This document shows, piece after piece, positions 1 through 6,467 of a DNA stretch of 10,121 nt (positions are counted from its first letter, which is position 1; each line of letters begins with the position of its first letter). The notes below the pieces were generated by a model. It was not told where the DNA came from. It did not search any database and saw nothing but the letters and a program-made list of their open reading frames with translations. The translations under genes were made by a program, and so were the position numbers. This DNA is from CAZYTO01 sp964650405 (GTDB taxonomy: Bacteria; Acidobacteriota; Thermoanaerobaculia; Gp7-AA8). The stretch spans positions 1 through 10,121 of the forward strand of contig CAZYTO010000214.1 in the NCBI GenBank assembly GCA_964650405.1, in the 5' to 3' direction.

Positions 1-972
1 GTCGACGCGGTTCGAGCGCGGCACGACCACCAGCCGGGTCGGCGACTCGTGGTCCGATTCGTCGCGCACGTCCTCGACCATCGGCAGCTTCTTGGCGGCC
101 ATCTGCTGCGCGATCTGCTGCTGCACCTTCGATCCCGAGGTCATGAACGGGAAGGCCGTGATCACGATCTCGCCGTCTTCCTCTTCCCACTTGGCACGCT
201 GGCGGATCGAGCCGGCGCCGGTCTTGTACATCTCCCGGATCTCCGAGGGGGGCGTGATGATCTCGGCGGCCGTGGGAAAGTCGGGACCCTTGATGTGCTT
301 GGTGAGCTGGGCCAGCGTAGCCTCGGGGTTCTCCAGCAGCTCGATGCAGGCGGCCACCACTTCGCGCACGTTGTGCGATGGAATGTCGGTGGCCATGCCG
401 ACGGCGATGCCCGACGCGCCGTTGAGCAGCACGTGCGGGAGGCGCGACGGCAGGAGGCGCGGCTCCTTCAGCGTGCCGTCGAAGTTCGGCCCCCACTCCA
501 CCGTGCCCTGTTCCAGTTCGGACAGGAGCGTCTGCGAGAAGCGGGCGAGCTTGGCCTCGGTGTAGCGCATGGCCGCGAACGACTTCGGATCGTCCGGCGA
601 GCCCCAGTTCCCCTGCCCGTCGATGAGCGGATAACGCATGGAGAAGGGCTGGGCCATGAGGACCATGGCCTCGTAGCAGGCCGAGTCGCCGTGCGGGTGG
701 AACTTGCCGATGACGTCGCCCACCGTGCGCGCCGATTTCTTCGGCTTCTGGTTCGGGGAGAGGCCGAGCTCCGACATGGCGTAGATGATGCGGCGCTGGA
801 CGGGCTTGAGGCCGTCCGCGACGTGCGGGAGGGCGCGGTCGAGAATGACGTACATCGAGTAGTCGAGGTACGCCTTCTGGGCGAACTGCGCGACGGGGAG
901 CTTCTCGATGTCGGGGACCGTCGGCGGGGGCGGCGTGAGCTTCAGTTGGTCTTTCGATTTCCGGGTGGCCAT
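1..972 (-). CDS. parC: DNA topoisomerase IV subunit A (ParC), N-terminal part, 3' end outside window
   Basis: ParC is the DNA-cleaving subunit of topoisomerase IV, which unlinks replicated chromosomes together with ParE. The 324 visible residues cover a short N-terminal extension, the winged-helix cleavage domain and part of the tower. Seen: AYLDYSMYVILDRALPHVAD at about 34-53, GLKPVQRRIIYAMSELGL at 54-71, KKSARTVGDVIGKFHPHGDS at 78-97, and AAMRYTEAKL with the catalytic tyrosine near 137. The quinolone-determining positions keep Ser97 and Glu101, matching E. coli Ser80 and Glu84, i.e. the wild-type sensitive state. MSELGL, DSACYE and the pattern PDDPKSFAAMRYTE resemble E. coli ParC more than GyrA, and alignment continues without gaps to the window edge (RLVVVPRSNRVD). 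The ATG at 970-972 gives an extension of about 17 residues relative to E. coli and has no clear Shine-Dalgarno. The gene is divergent from the DUF2277 gene. A GyrA assignment is the only serious alternative. Confidence 0.95.
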   Translation of the reverse strand, partial: MATRKSKDQLKLTPPPPTVPDIEKLPVAQFAQKAYLDYSMYVILDRALPHVADGLKPVQRRIIYAMSELGLSPNQKPKKSARTVGDVIGKFHPHGDSACYEAMVLMAQPFSMRYPLIDGQGNWGSPDDPKSFAAMRYTEAKLARFSQTLLSELEQGTVEWGPNFDGTLKEPRLLPSRLPHVLLNGASGIAVGMATDIPSHNVREVVAACIELLENPEATLAQLTKHIKGPDFPTAAEIITPPSEIREMYKTGAGSIRQRAKWEEEDGEIVITAFPFMTSGSKVQQQIAQQMAAKKLPMVEDVRDESDHESPTRLVVVPRSNRVD

Positions 973-999
973 CGTGTGCGGCGCGAAGGGTACCGCAGG

Positions 1000-1026
1000 G
1001 AAGGGCGAAGGATGAAGGGCGAAGGA
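1000..1026. repeat. Two tandem copies of a 13-bp purine-rich repeat
   Basis: GAAGGGCGAAGGA occurs at 1000-1012 and again, identically, at 1014-1026, a period of 14 bp. Each copy itself contains GAAGG twice, and the sequence continues as a degenerate purine run to about 1040. It lies in the parC leader, between the divergent starts. No coding role is visible. Confidence 0.8.
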
Positions 1027-1041
1027 GAATGGAGAGGGGGT

Positions 1042-1070
1042 GCTATACGATTCTCCGAGCTGGCATTCAA
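1042..1070 (-). promoter_or_regulatory. Candidate sigma-70 promoter for parC
   Basis: On the minus strand TTGAAT (1065-1070) is followed after exactly 17 bp by TATAGC (1042-1047). Each hexamer matches four of six consensus bases. Transcription would start near 1035, giving a leader of about 62 nt that contains the purine/pyrimidine tandem repeat. On the plus strand the same bases contain TGCTATACGAT (1041-1051), an extended -10-like sequence that could serve the divergent DUF2277 gene, so the element may be bidirectional. Assignment rests on consensus match and spacing only. Confidence 0.4.
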
Positions 1071-1095
1071 CGGAATCGCGTAAGGAGCCGAGTCC

Positions 1096-1368
1096 ATGTG
1101 CAGGAACATCAAAACCCTCTTCAACTTCGAGCCTCCCGCCACGGACGAGGAGATCCGCGACGCGTCGCTGCAGTTCGTCCGCAAGCTCTCCGGCTTCACC
1201 CGGCCGTCCAAAGCGAACGAGGAAGCGTTCGACCGCGCCGTGGAAAACGTCGCCGCCGTGGCGCGGGAGCTCATCGACTCGCTCGTCACGACCGCCGAGC
1301 CACGCGATCGCGAGATCGAAGCCGAGCGGGCCCGCCGCCGCGCGGCGCAGAGGTTCGGCACGGCGTGA
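1096..1368 (+). CDS. DUF2277 family protein
   Basis: Small 90-residue soluble protein of unknown function. It opens with the family's signature MCRNIKTLFNFEPPATDEEI, continues with ASLQFVRKLSGFTRPSKAN, and ends in a mostly helical, charged segment (LVTTAEPRDREIEAERARRR). Full length and the nearly invariant start match what I recall of DUF2277, so the family call is firm although no biochemical role is known. The single early Cys2 is part of the conserved start. The ATG is well supported by AAGGAG at 1082-1087, eight bases upstream. The stop TGA (1366-1368) overlaps the GTG start of the alpha/beta hydrolase, implying translational coupling. No signal peptide or membrane segment is present. 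A distinct promoter is not clear; the TGCTATACGAT at 1041-1051 is a candidate. Confidence 0.9.
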   Translation: MCRNIKTLFNFEPPATDEEIRDASLQFVRKLSGFTRPSKANEEAFDRAVENVAAVARELIDSLVTTAEPRDREIEAERARRRAAQRFGTA

Positions 1369-2186
1369 CCGAACGACGGCAGCTCGGCGGCGGCGCCGGC
1401 ACGCTCGACGTCTACGTCAGCGAACCGCTCGTACCGGATGCCCCGTTCATCGCCGCCGCCCATCCCGCCGGCGTCCTCAACGAGAAGTCCGTGGCACTCC
1501 TCTCCGCGATGTCCGGCGCGAACGTCATCTGCGCCAACTTCGACTCCGGCTTCACCACGCTCGCGTCGATGGTCGACGGCCTCGAGCACGTGCGCCGCGA
1601 GCTCGGTGTCAGCCAGTGGGTGTTCTGGGGCATGTCCGGCGGCGGCTGGCTCGCGCTCGCGTACGCCCTGCACCATCCATCCTCGCTGCACGGTGCCATC
1701 GTCGAGAGCGTCTGCGCCTGCTTCCGTCTCCGGCTCGCCGATCCCGAGTGCATCCTCAGTCCATTCCACCCCTCGTGGAGAGACACGCTCGACGCGCGAG
1801 GACTGATCGATCCCGCCTCCCATGCTGCCGTGGGCGACGCTCATGCCACCGAGTGGATCGAAGTCGCCGGAATCGGAAGCGTCTTTCGGCGAACGCACGG
1901 GCCGGCGGTGCTCGTTTCGCCGATGCCGGTGATACCCGAGATGCGCAGCGGCCTGCCGCTGCTCTGGACCATCGACTTCCGCAACGAGCTGGCAAAGATC
2001 CGCACGCCGGTGCTGGTCATGGCCGGCGACACCGACCCGATCTCGCCCCTTCATCACGTGCGCGCGGTGCATGAAGCCATCGACGGCTCGGCCTTCTTCG
2101 TGGCCGCGGGCGCGGGACATGTGCCGACGACCACCCGCCGCGAAGACGTGAGGGAGGCGGTGGGCGCGTTTCTTCAACGGCTATAG
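1365..2186 (+). CDS. Alpha/beta hydrolase
   Basis: Protein of 273 residues with the alpha/beta-hydrolase fold; substrate unknown, probably a cytoplasmic esterase- or lipase-like enzyme. Seen: the nucleophile elbow in VFWGMSGGGWLALAYALHHP with Ser91, an acidic residue in VLVMAGDTDPISP (Asp222 or Asp224) after the late beta strand, and the catalytic His252 in AAGAGHVPTT. This gives a complete Ser-Asp-His triad in correct order. HPAG at 33-36 is in the usual place for the oxyanion loop. The cap domain lies around residues 115-200. I chose GTG at 1365 because it overlaps the DUF2277 stop as GTGA and begins just before the first beta strand (TLDVYVS). The open frame extends upstream but that part overlaps DUF2277 in another frame and has no family resemblance. 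No signal peptide. Co-transcription with DUF2277 is likely. Confidence 0.85.
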   Translation: MTERRQLGGGAGTLDVYVSEPLVPDAPFIAAAHPAGVLNEKSVALLSAMSGANVICANFDSGFTTLASMVDGLEHVRRELGVSQWVFWGMSGGGWLALAYALHHPSSLHGAIVESVCACFRLRLADPECILSPFHPSWRDTLDARGLIDPASHAAVGDAHATEWIEVAGIGSVFRRTHGPAVLVSPMPVIPEMRSGLPLLWTIDFRNELAKIRTPVLVMAGDTDPISPLHHVRAVHEAIDGSAFFVAAGAGHVPTTTRREDVREAVGAFLQRL

Positions 2187-2280
2187 CAGGTCAACAACTG
2201 CGAAAAACTTTGATGCAGGCCGCAAATTGACTCGCATAAGTGTCTGTTCTGGCTTTTCGACGGTGTAGGCTGACTCTCCA

Positions 2281-2517
2281 ATGCGTAGAGTCGCTTCCTC
2301 CCTCGGACACGCCATCGCCCGCGAGCGGCTCCAGCGCGGGCTCTCCCAGGAGGCCTTCGCTGCCGCCTGCGGCATCAGCAAACGCCATCTCGCCGCCATC
2401 GAGAGCGGCGCCAACCTCACCGTGGCCGTCCTCATCGACATCGCCGAGAACCTCCCCGCCGCGTCGGCCCTCCCCGTCGACGGGTTCCTCCTCTTCCGTG
2501 TTCCGGAAGCGCACTGA
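2281..2517 (+). CDS. Small XRE-family helix-turn-helix regulator
   Basis: A 78-residue protein that is almost entirely a Cro/cI-type DNA-binding domain. LGHAIARERLQRGLSQEAFA forms helices 1-2, AACGISKRHLAAIESGA at about 28-44 the turn and recognition helix, and LTVAVLIDIAENLPA the last helices. The family normally binds operator DNA as a dimer; this protein has no room for a separate oligomerisation or ligand domain. The short C-terminal tail (LPVDGFLLFRVPEAH) is unlike a second domain. No Shine-Dalgarno precedes the ATG. TAGGCT at 2266-2271 would place a transcription start within about two bases of the ATG, so leaderless translation is possible, and TTGACT at 2227-2232 has no -10 at correct spacing. 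The gene is followed after 75 bp by a second XRE gene. Target genes are unknown; autoregulation would be typical. Confidence 0.82.
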   Translation: MRRVASSLGHAIARERLQRGLSQEAFAAACGISKRHLAAIESGANLTVAVLIDIAENLPAASALPVDGFLLFRVPEAH

Positions 2518-2518
2518 A

Positions 2519-2528
2519 GAAAATTTTC
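2519..2528. promoter_or_regulatory. Perfect 10-bp palindrome between the two XRE genes
   Basis: GAAAATTTTC is a perfect palindrome one base after the stop of the small XRE gene and 64 bp before the start of the XRE/S24 gene. It is the most AT-rich spot in the spacer. Dimeric XRE proteins bind such sites, so it could be an operator for either protein. A single short palindrome can also occur by chance. Confidence 0.2.
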
Positions 2529-2592
2529 AGGCAGGAACCTAACAGTTGCTCCCGACCTCAATGCGCCGAGGTAACGTTGCTGCTTAAGTCAT

Positions 2593-3333
2593 ATGGGAGA
2601 ATCCGTCGCCTTAGTCCGGCGCCCGTTAGTGTTGAAGGCCGTGGAGTGGCGGGAACGCCTGCGTGCGGCCATCGACCGGAGCGGGATGAAACACAGCGTC
2701 GTCGCGCTCGACGCCGGGATCACTCCGGAGACGCTGAGCCGCATCCTCACCGCCGAGCACCAGCGGCCCAGCCTCGAGACGATCAAGCGCATCGCCCCCG
2801 CCGTTCATGAAAACGTCGGCTGGATCCTCGGCCAGAACGGCCTCTCTCTCCCGGCCGACGAAGCNNNNNNNNNNGGCGAGAACGGCTTTCTCTCTTCGTC
2901 CGCGGAAGGGAGGGAACTGCACCAGTCCGTCCGTTTCCTGGACGCGGCCCTGCTCAAGTCGCCGCAGCCGCACACGATCGTCGCCGCCGCGCCGAATGCA
3001 CTTCGCGTCCCCGCGCGCCGCTCCGGCATTCCCGCCGCCTTCGCCAAAGCCGGCGCGAGACTCGTCTACCAGTCTACCGACGATTCGCTCCGCGGCGCCT
3101 GCATCCTCGATGGCGATCTGCTCTACGTCAAACCGGCCGCGGAGCTGGCCGAAGGCACCGGCCAGCTCGTCGTCTGCGAGATCGCCGGCCAGCCCTTCGC
3201 CAAGGTGCTCGAGCTCAAGCCGGGCCAGATCCGCCTCCTCAGCCGCAATGAGCGCTACGCGCCGCTCCACGTTTTGGAGCATGAGGTCAGGATGATCGGC
3301 GTCGTCGTCGGGCGGATGGGCGGAGTGAGCTGA
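2593..3333 (+). CDS. XRE helix-turn-helix / S24 (LexA-cI-like) transcriptional regulator, interrupted by an assembly gap
   Basis: As written, 246 residues. An N-terminal XRE domain spans about 17-75 (WRERLRAAIDRSGMKHSVVA, then DAGITPETLSRILTAEHQRP). A C-terminal S24 domain spans about 125-245. The Ser-Lys dyad expected of the fold is present: Ser165 in TDDSLRGACILDGDLLYVKP and Lys204 in GQPFAKVLELK, 39 residues apart against 37 in LexA. No Ala-Gly or Cys-Gly stands about 35 residues before Ser165, where LexA/cI are cut; the segment there reads TIVAAAPNAL. It may therefore be a non-cleaving, ligand- or partner-sensing relative rather than an SOS-type repressor. Ten Ns (2865-2874) fall in the linker, and the sequence on both sides of the gap is similar, so the linker length is uncertain. 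No Shine-Dalgarno precedes the ATG. It lies just upstream of the MFS/TrxR-like pair and could regulate it (inference). Confidence 0.85.
   Translation: MGESVALVRRPLVLKAVEWRERLRAAIDRSGMKHSVVALDAGITPETLSRILTAEHQRPSLETIKRIAPAVHENVGWILGQNGLSLPADEXXXXGENGFLSSSAEGRELHQSVRFLDAALLKSPQPHTIVAAAPNALRVPARRSGIPAAFAKAGARLVYQSTDDSLRGACILDGDLLYVKPAAELAEGTGQLVVCEIAGQPFAKVLELKPGQIRLLSRNERYAPLHVLEHEVRMIGVVVGRMGGVS
2865..2874. other. Assembly gap (10 Ns) inside the XRE/S24 gene
   Basis: Ten N bases. The open frame is in register on both sides. The sequence starting at 2830 (ggccagaacggc) and that starting at 2875 (ggcgagaacggc) are clearly similar over about 34 bp and offset by exactly 45 bp, which suggests the gap joins two contig ends that in fact overlap. 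Confidence 0.95.
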
Positions 3334-3391
3334 GGCGCGGAAACACCTTTCAGGAAGGAATCCTGCTCCTTCGTGATATGTAACTCCCCGT

Positions 3392-4636
3392 ATGTCCGCC
3401 GACTCCCAGCCGGCTTCCGCTGCCCCCGGTGTCTTCACTGTGCCCGGATTCCCCACGATCTGGATCGCGCAGTTCGTCAGCATCTTCGGGGACTTCCTGG
3501 CCCTCTTCGGCATCATCATGTTCATCACCTTCCGCCTGCATGGCACGCCCGTGCAGGTCACCACGGTCAACATCGCCTACATCGTGCCGCTGGCCCTGAT
3601 CGGTCCGTTCGCGGGCGTGCTCGTCGACCACTTCAACGTCAAGCAGACGATGATCGCCAGCGACGTGATCCGGGGCTGCCTGGCCGTGCTGCTCATCTGG
3701 TGCCGCACCGTCCCGCAGTTCTCCGCGGTGATGCTGTCGCTGAGCATCGTCTCCTGCCTCTTCATCCCGGCCCACTCGATCACGGTGCGCACCATCGTGC
3801 CGCGGGAGAACCTGCTGCGCGCCAATGCCGCGCTGTCGCAGGCCTTCTACCTGATCCGCATCGCCTCGCCGCTCGTGGCCGGAGCGATCGTGGCCAGGCT
3901 CGGGGAAAAGGCCACGTTCTACCTGGACGCGGCCAGCTTCTTCATCTCGGCCATCCTCATCTCCACGCTGGTCATCAACCGGGAGCGGCGCGAGAACGCC
4001 GACCGGACCCTTTCCGGCCTGGGGCGCGACTTCGTGGAAGGCAACCGCTTCATCTTCACCCACCCTGGCCTCTCCTTCGTCTTCCTGGCCATGGCCACGG
4101 CCATGTTCGTCCTCAGCTCGTTCAGCCCCCTCATCTCGATCTTCGTGCGCGACGAGCTGCACGCGGGCCCGCTGCTCTTCGGGTTCGTCAGCGCTATGGT
4201 CGGCGTCGGCCTGATCGTCTGCACGATGTTTCTCATGCGCTCCCACGGCCGCGGATCGGCGCCGCACGTCGTGCTCTTCGGCCTCCTGGCCCTGGCCCTC
4301 GGAACGGCGATCCTCGGCTTCTCGCACTACGCGTGGCTGGCGGGCGTGAGCACGTTTCTCATGGGCTTCGCCATCGCCCTGGTGCTCGTGCCGGCCCAGA
4401 CCATGTCGCAGCAGGAGACGCCGCCGGAGATGGTGGGCCGCGTAAGCAGCACGTTCATGTCGATGATCTCGCTGGCCCAGATCCTCGGCCTGCTCTTGAG
4501 CGGCGGCCTCGCCCAGCGCCTCGGCATGCGCAACCTGTTCTTGTCCTGCTCGGTTCTGCTGGTCCTGCTGGCGGCGGGCGGATGGGGATGGCTGCGGCGG
4601 CGAACGGCGCCGGACTCCGGTAAGCTCCCGGCATGA
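3392..4636 (+). CDS. Major facilitator superfamily exporter (MFS_3 / EntS-MefA-like)
   Basis: A 414-residue inner-membrane transporter, probably a proton-coupled drug or small-molecule exporter. Hydrophobic segments alternate with short loops over the whole length, consistent with about 12 helices. TM1 starts at WIAQFVSIFGDFLALFGIIM. The MFS motif-A-like loop between TM2 and TM3 is GVLVDHFNVKQTMIASD at about 75-91. RTIVPRENLLRANAALSQ in the middle and QTMSQQETPPEMVGRVSSTF near 332-352 are characteristic of the MFS_3 group that includes enterobactin exporter EntS and macrolide exporters. Substrate cannot be read from the sequence. The last codons overlap the next gene's start as ATGA, so export may be linked to the downstream flavoprotein. 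No good Shine-Dalgarno precedes the ATG; TGATATGTA (3374-3382) is an extended -10-like sequence close to the start. Upstream 3351-3372 can form a weak hairpin (GAAGGA/TCCTTC). Confidence 0.88.
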   Translation: MSADSQPASAAPGVFTVPGFPTIWIAQFVSIFGDFLALFGIIMFITFRLHGTPVQVTTVNIAYIVPLALIGPFAGVLVDHFNVKQTMIASDVIRGCLAVLLIWCRTVPQFSAVMLSLSIVSCLFIPAHSITVRTIVPRENLLRANAALSQAFYLIRIASPLVAGAIVARLGEKATFYLDAASFFISAILISTLVINRERRENADRTLSGLGRDFVEGNRFIFTHPGLSFVFLAMATAMFVLSSFSPLISIFVRDELHAGPLLFGFVSAMVGVGLIVCTMFLMRSHGRGSAPHVVLFGLLALALGTAILGFSHYAWLAGVSTFLMGFAIALVLVPAQTMSQQETPPEMVGRVSSTFMSMISLAQILGLLLSGGLAQRLGMRNLFLSCSVLLVLLAAGGWGWLRRRTAPDSGKLPA

Positions 4637-6309
4637 CCGAGCCGGCTCCCGAAACGTCCCCGCCGCCGCAGCGCGCCGAGCAGATGTTTCCGCGCCTCAC
4701 CGAGGCGCAGTTGCAGCGCATCGCTGGCCGGGGACGCGTCCGCGCGCTCCGGCCCGGAGACCTGCTCTTCGTCGGCGGAGATCAGTCCATTCACTTCTAC
4801 GCCGTCCGGACGGGCGAGATCGAAATTCTGCAGACCACCGGTGGCGAAGAGACCGTGGTGACGGTGCACGGAGCGGGACAGTTCACCGGCGAGGTGAATA
4901 CGCTGGCCGGACGGGCGGCCCTGGCCACGGCCCGCGTGCGCACGGCCGGCGAAGCCATCGAGCTCGATCGCGCGGAGATGCTGGCCCTCATCCAGACCGA
5001 CAGCGAGATCAGCGAGATCCTCATGCGCGCGTTCATCCTCCGCCGGGTAGCCCTCATCGCGCGCGGCCTCGGGGATGTCATCCTCATCGGCTCGACGTAC
5101 TCGCCCGATACCCTCCGCATCCGCGAGTTCCTCACCCGCAACGGGCACCCGCATGCTTACGTCGACCTCGACCGCGACTCCACCGTCCAGGAGATCCTCG
5201 ATCGCTTCGGCGTCCACGTGAACGAGATCCCCGTCGTCATCTGCCGCGGAACCCTCGTCCTCCGCAATCCCTCCAACGGAAAGATCGCCGACTGCCTCGG
5301 CTTCAATGCCGACATCGATCGCACGCACGTGCGGGACGTGGTCATCGTCGGGGCCGGACCGGCCGGTCTGGCCGCCGCGGTCTACGGCGCGTCGGAAGGG
5401 CTCGACGTGCTCGTCATCGAAGGGAGCTCGCCGGGCGGACAGGCCGGTTCGAGCTCCAAGATCGAGAACTATCTCGGCTTCCCCACCGGCATCTCCGGCC
5501 AGGAGCTGACCGCCCGCGCCTTCACCCAGGCCGAGAAGTTCGGGGCGCAGGTGATGATCGCCAAGCGCGTCAACGGCCTCACCTGCAGCCGCAAGCCATA
5601 CGCCGTGGTCGTCGACGGCGGCGCGCCGGTGCAGGCGCGTGCCGTGATCATCGCCACCGGCGCCGAGTACCGCCGCCTCTCGCTGCCGGACGTCTCCCGG
5701 TTCGACGGCGCCGGCGTCTACTACGGAGCCACCTTCATGGAAGCGCAGTTGTGCGGCGGCGAGGAGATCGTCATCATCGGCGGCGGCAACTCCGCCGGCC
5801 AGGCTGCCGTGTTCCTCTCCCGGACCACGAAGCACGTGTACATGCTCATCCGCTCCGAGGGCCTGGCCGATACGATGTCGCGCTACCTCGTGCGGCGCAT
5901 CGAGGGCACGCCGAACATCACGCTGCACACGCGCACCGAAGTGACGGCGCTGGGAGGCGAGCACCACTTGGAGCGCGTCGAGTGGCGCGACGCCGCGAGT
6001 GACGCCGCGGAGAGGCACGGCATCCGCCATGTCTTCGTCATGACCGGCGCCAAACCGAGCACCCACTGGCTCGACGGCTGCCTGACCCTCGACGGCAGCG
6101 GTTTCATCAAGACGGGACGGGACCTGACGCCGGAAGAGCTGAGCGCCGCCTCGTGGCCGCTCGTCCGGCAGCCCTTCCTCCTGGAGACGAGCCGCCCCGG
6201 CGTCTTCGCCGTCGGCGACGTACGCGCCGGCAACGTCAAACGCGTCGCCTCCGCCGTCGGCGAAGGCTCGATCTGCATCTCACTCGTGCACCAGGTGCTG
6301 GCCGAGTAG
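4633..6309 (+). CDS. cNMP-binding / thioredoxin-fold / thioredoxin-reductase-like flavoprotein fusion lacking the CxxC
   Basis: A 558-residue three-part protein. Residues about 18-135 form a cyclic-nucleotide-binding-type beta barrel; the phosphate-cassette region is GQFTGEVNTLAGRAALATAR (82-101), with Arg94 offset from its usual place, so the ligand is uncertain. Residues about 148-225 look like a glutaredoxin/thioredoxin fold (VILIGSTYSPDTLRIREFLT, cis-Pro in NEIPVVICRG), but STYSP stands where CPYC is expected. Residues 235-558 are thioredoxin-reductase-like: FAD site GAGPAGLAAA from 240, SPGGQAG ending at 272, NADPH site GGGNSAG (383-389), and FAD tail GVFAVGDVRAGNVKR from 523. The redox pair of TrxR (CATC) is replaced by YYGATFMEAQLC (363-374), leaving only Cys374. 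It binds FAD and NADPH by inference, but classical thioredoxin reduction is unlikely. The known family is annotated as cyclic nucleotide-binding thioredoxin-disulfide reductase. The ATG overlaps the MFS stop. Confidence 0.87.
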   Translation: MTEPAPETSPPPQRAEQMFPRLTEAQLQRIAGRGRVRALRPGDLLFVGGDQSIHFYAVRTGEIEILQTTGGEETVVTVHGAGQFTGEVNTLAGRAALATARVRTAGEAIELDRAEMLALIQTDSEISEILMRAFILRRVALIARGLGDVILIGSTYSPDTLRIREFLTRNGHPHAYVDLDRDSTVQEILDRFGVHVNEIPVVICRGTLVLRNPSNGKIADCLGFNADIDRTHVRDVVIVGAGPAGLAAAVYGASEGLDVLVIEGSSPGGQAGSSSKIENYLGFPTGISGQELTARAFTQAEKFGAQVMIAKRVNGLTCSRKPYAVVVDGGAPVQARAVIIATGAEYRRLSLPDVSRFDGAGVYYGATFMEAQLCGGEEIVIIGGGNSAGQAAVFLSRTTKHVYMLIRSEGLADTMSRYLVRRIEGTPNITLHTRTEVTALGGEHHLERVEWRDAASDAAERHGIRHVFVMTGAKPSTHWLDGCLTLDGSGFIKTGRDLTPEELSAASWPLVRQPFLLETSRPGVFAVGDVRAGNVKRVASAVGEGSICISLVHQVLAE

Positions 6310-6406
6310 AGGCGCTTATTCGCTTAATCGCGCTGAACGCAACCCTATGTGGACACTCCTCTCCGGGGATCTGTACCAAAGCCGGGCAATCCAGCACGCT
6401 CGCTGA

Positions 6407-6431
6407 TTCCATTTCTGGAGCTGTTATGGAA
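6407..6431. promoter_or_regulatory. Inverted repeat upstream of the secreted-protein gene
   Basis: TTCCAT (6407-6412) and ATGGAA (6426-6431) are perfect 6-bp arms around a 13-bp centre. The element ends 36 bp before the ATG at 6468 and could be an operator or an mRNA hairpin. The 158-bp spacer 6310-6467 shows no convincing -35/-10 pair and no terminator, but is noticeably richer in A+T than its surroundings. Confidence 0.25.
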
Positions 6432-6467
6432 GTAGGCCGAAGCGTAAGATTGAAAAGGGATCCGAAA

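Noticed and set aside
49..1083. Plus-strand open frame across parC
   Set aside because: ParC on the minus strand is unambiguous through the whole stretch; this translation has no recognisable domain.
942..2177. Long minus-strand open frame (411 codons) opposite DUF2277 and the hydrolase
   Set aside because: The opposite strand carries two recognisable protein families with catalytic motifs; this frame is Arg/Gly/Asp-rich with no family resemblance, typical of an antisense shadow in GC-rich DNA.
2281..3333. A prophage immunity region suggested by XRE and S24 regulators
   Set aside because: No integrase, excisionase, attachment site or structural phage gene is present; the neighbours are ordinary metabolic and transport genes.
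3351..3372. Rho-independent terminator after the XRE/S24 gene
   Set aside because: The stem is only six base pairs with a competing five-base-pair alternative, and no T-run follows.
3350..4327. Minus-strand open frame opposite the MFS gene
   Set aside because: Extremely charged, low-complexity translation (Glu/Asp/Arg/His); antisense of a hydrophobic transporter gene.
4327..6066. Very long minus-strand open frame (579 codons) opposite the TrxR-like gene
   Set aside because: It mirrors the codon structure of the real flavoprotein gene, is rich in His, Asp and Gly without domains, and has no plausible start signals.
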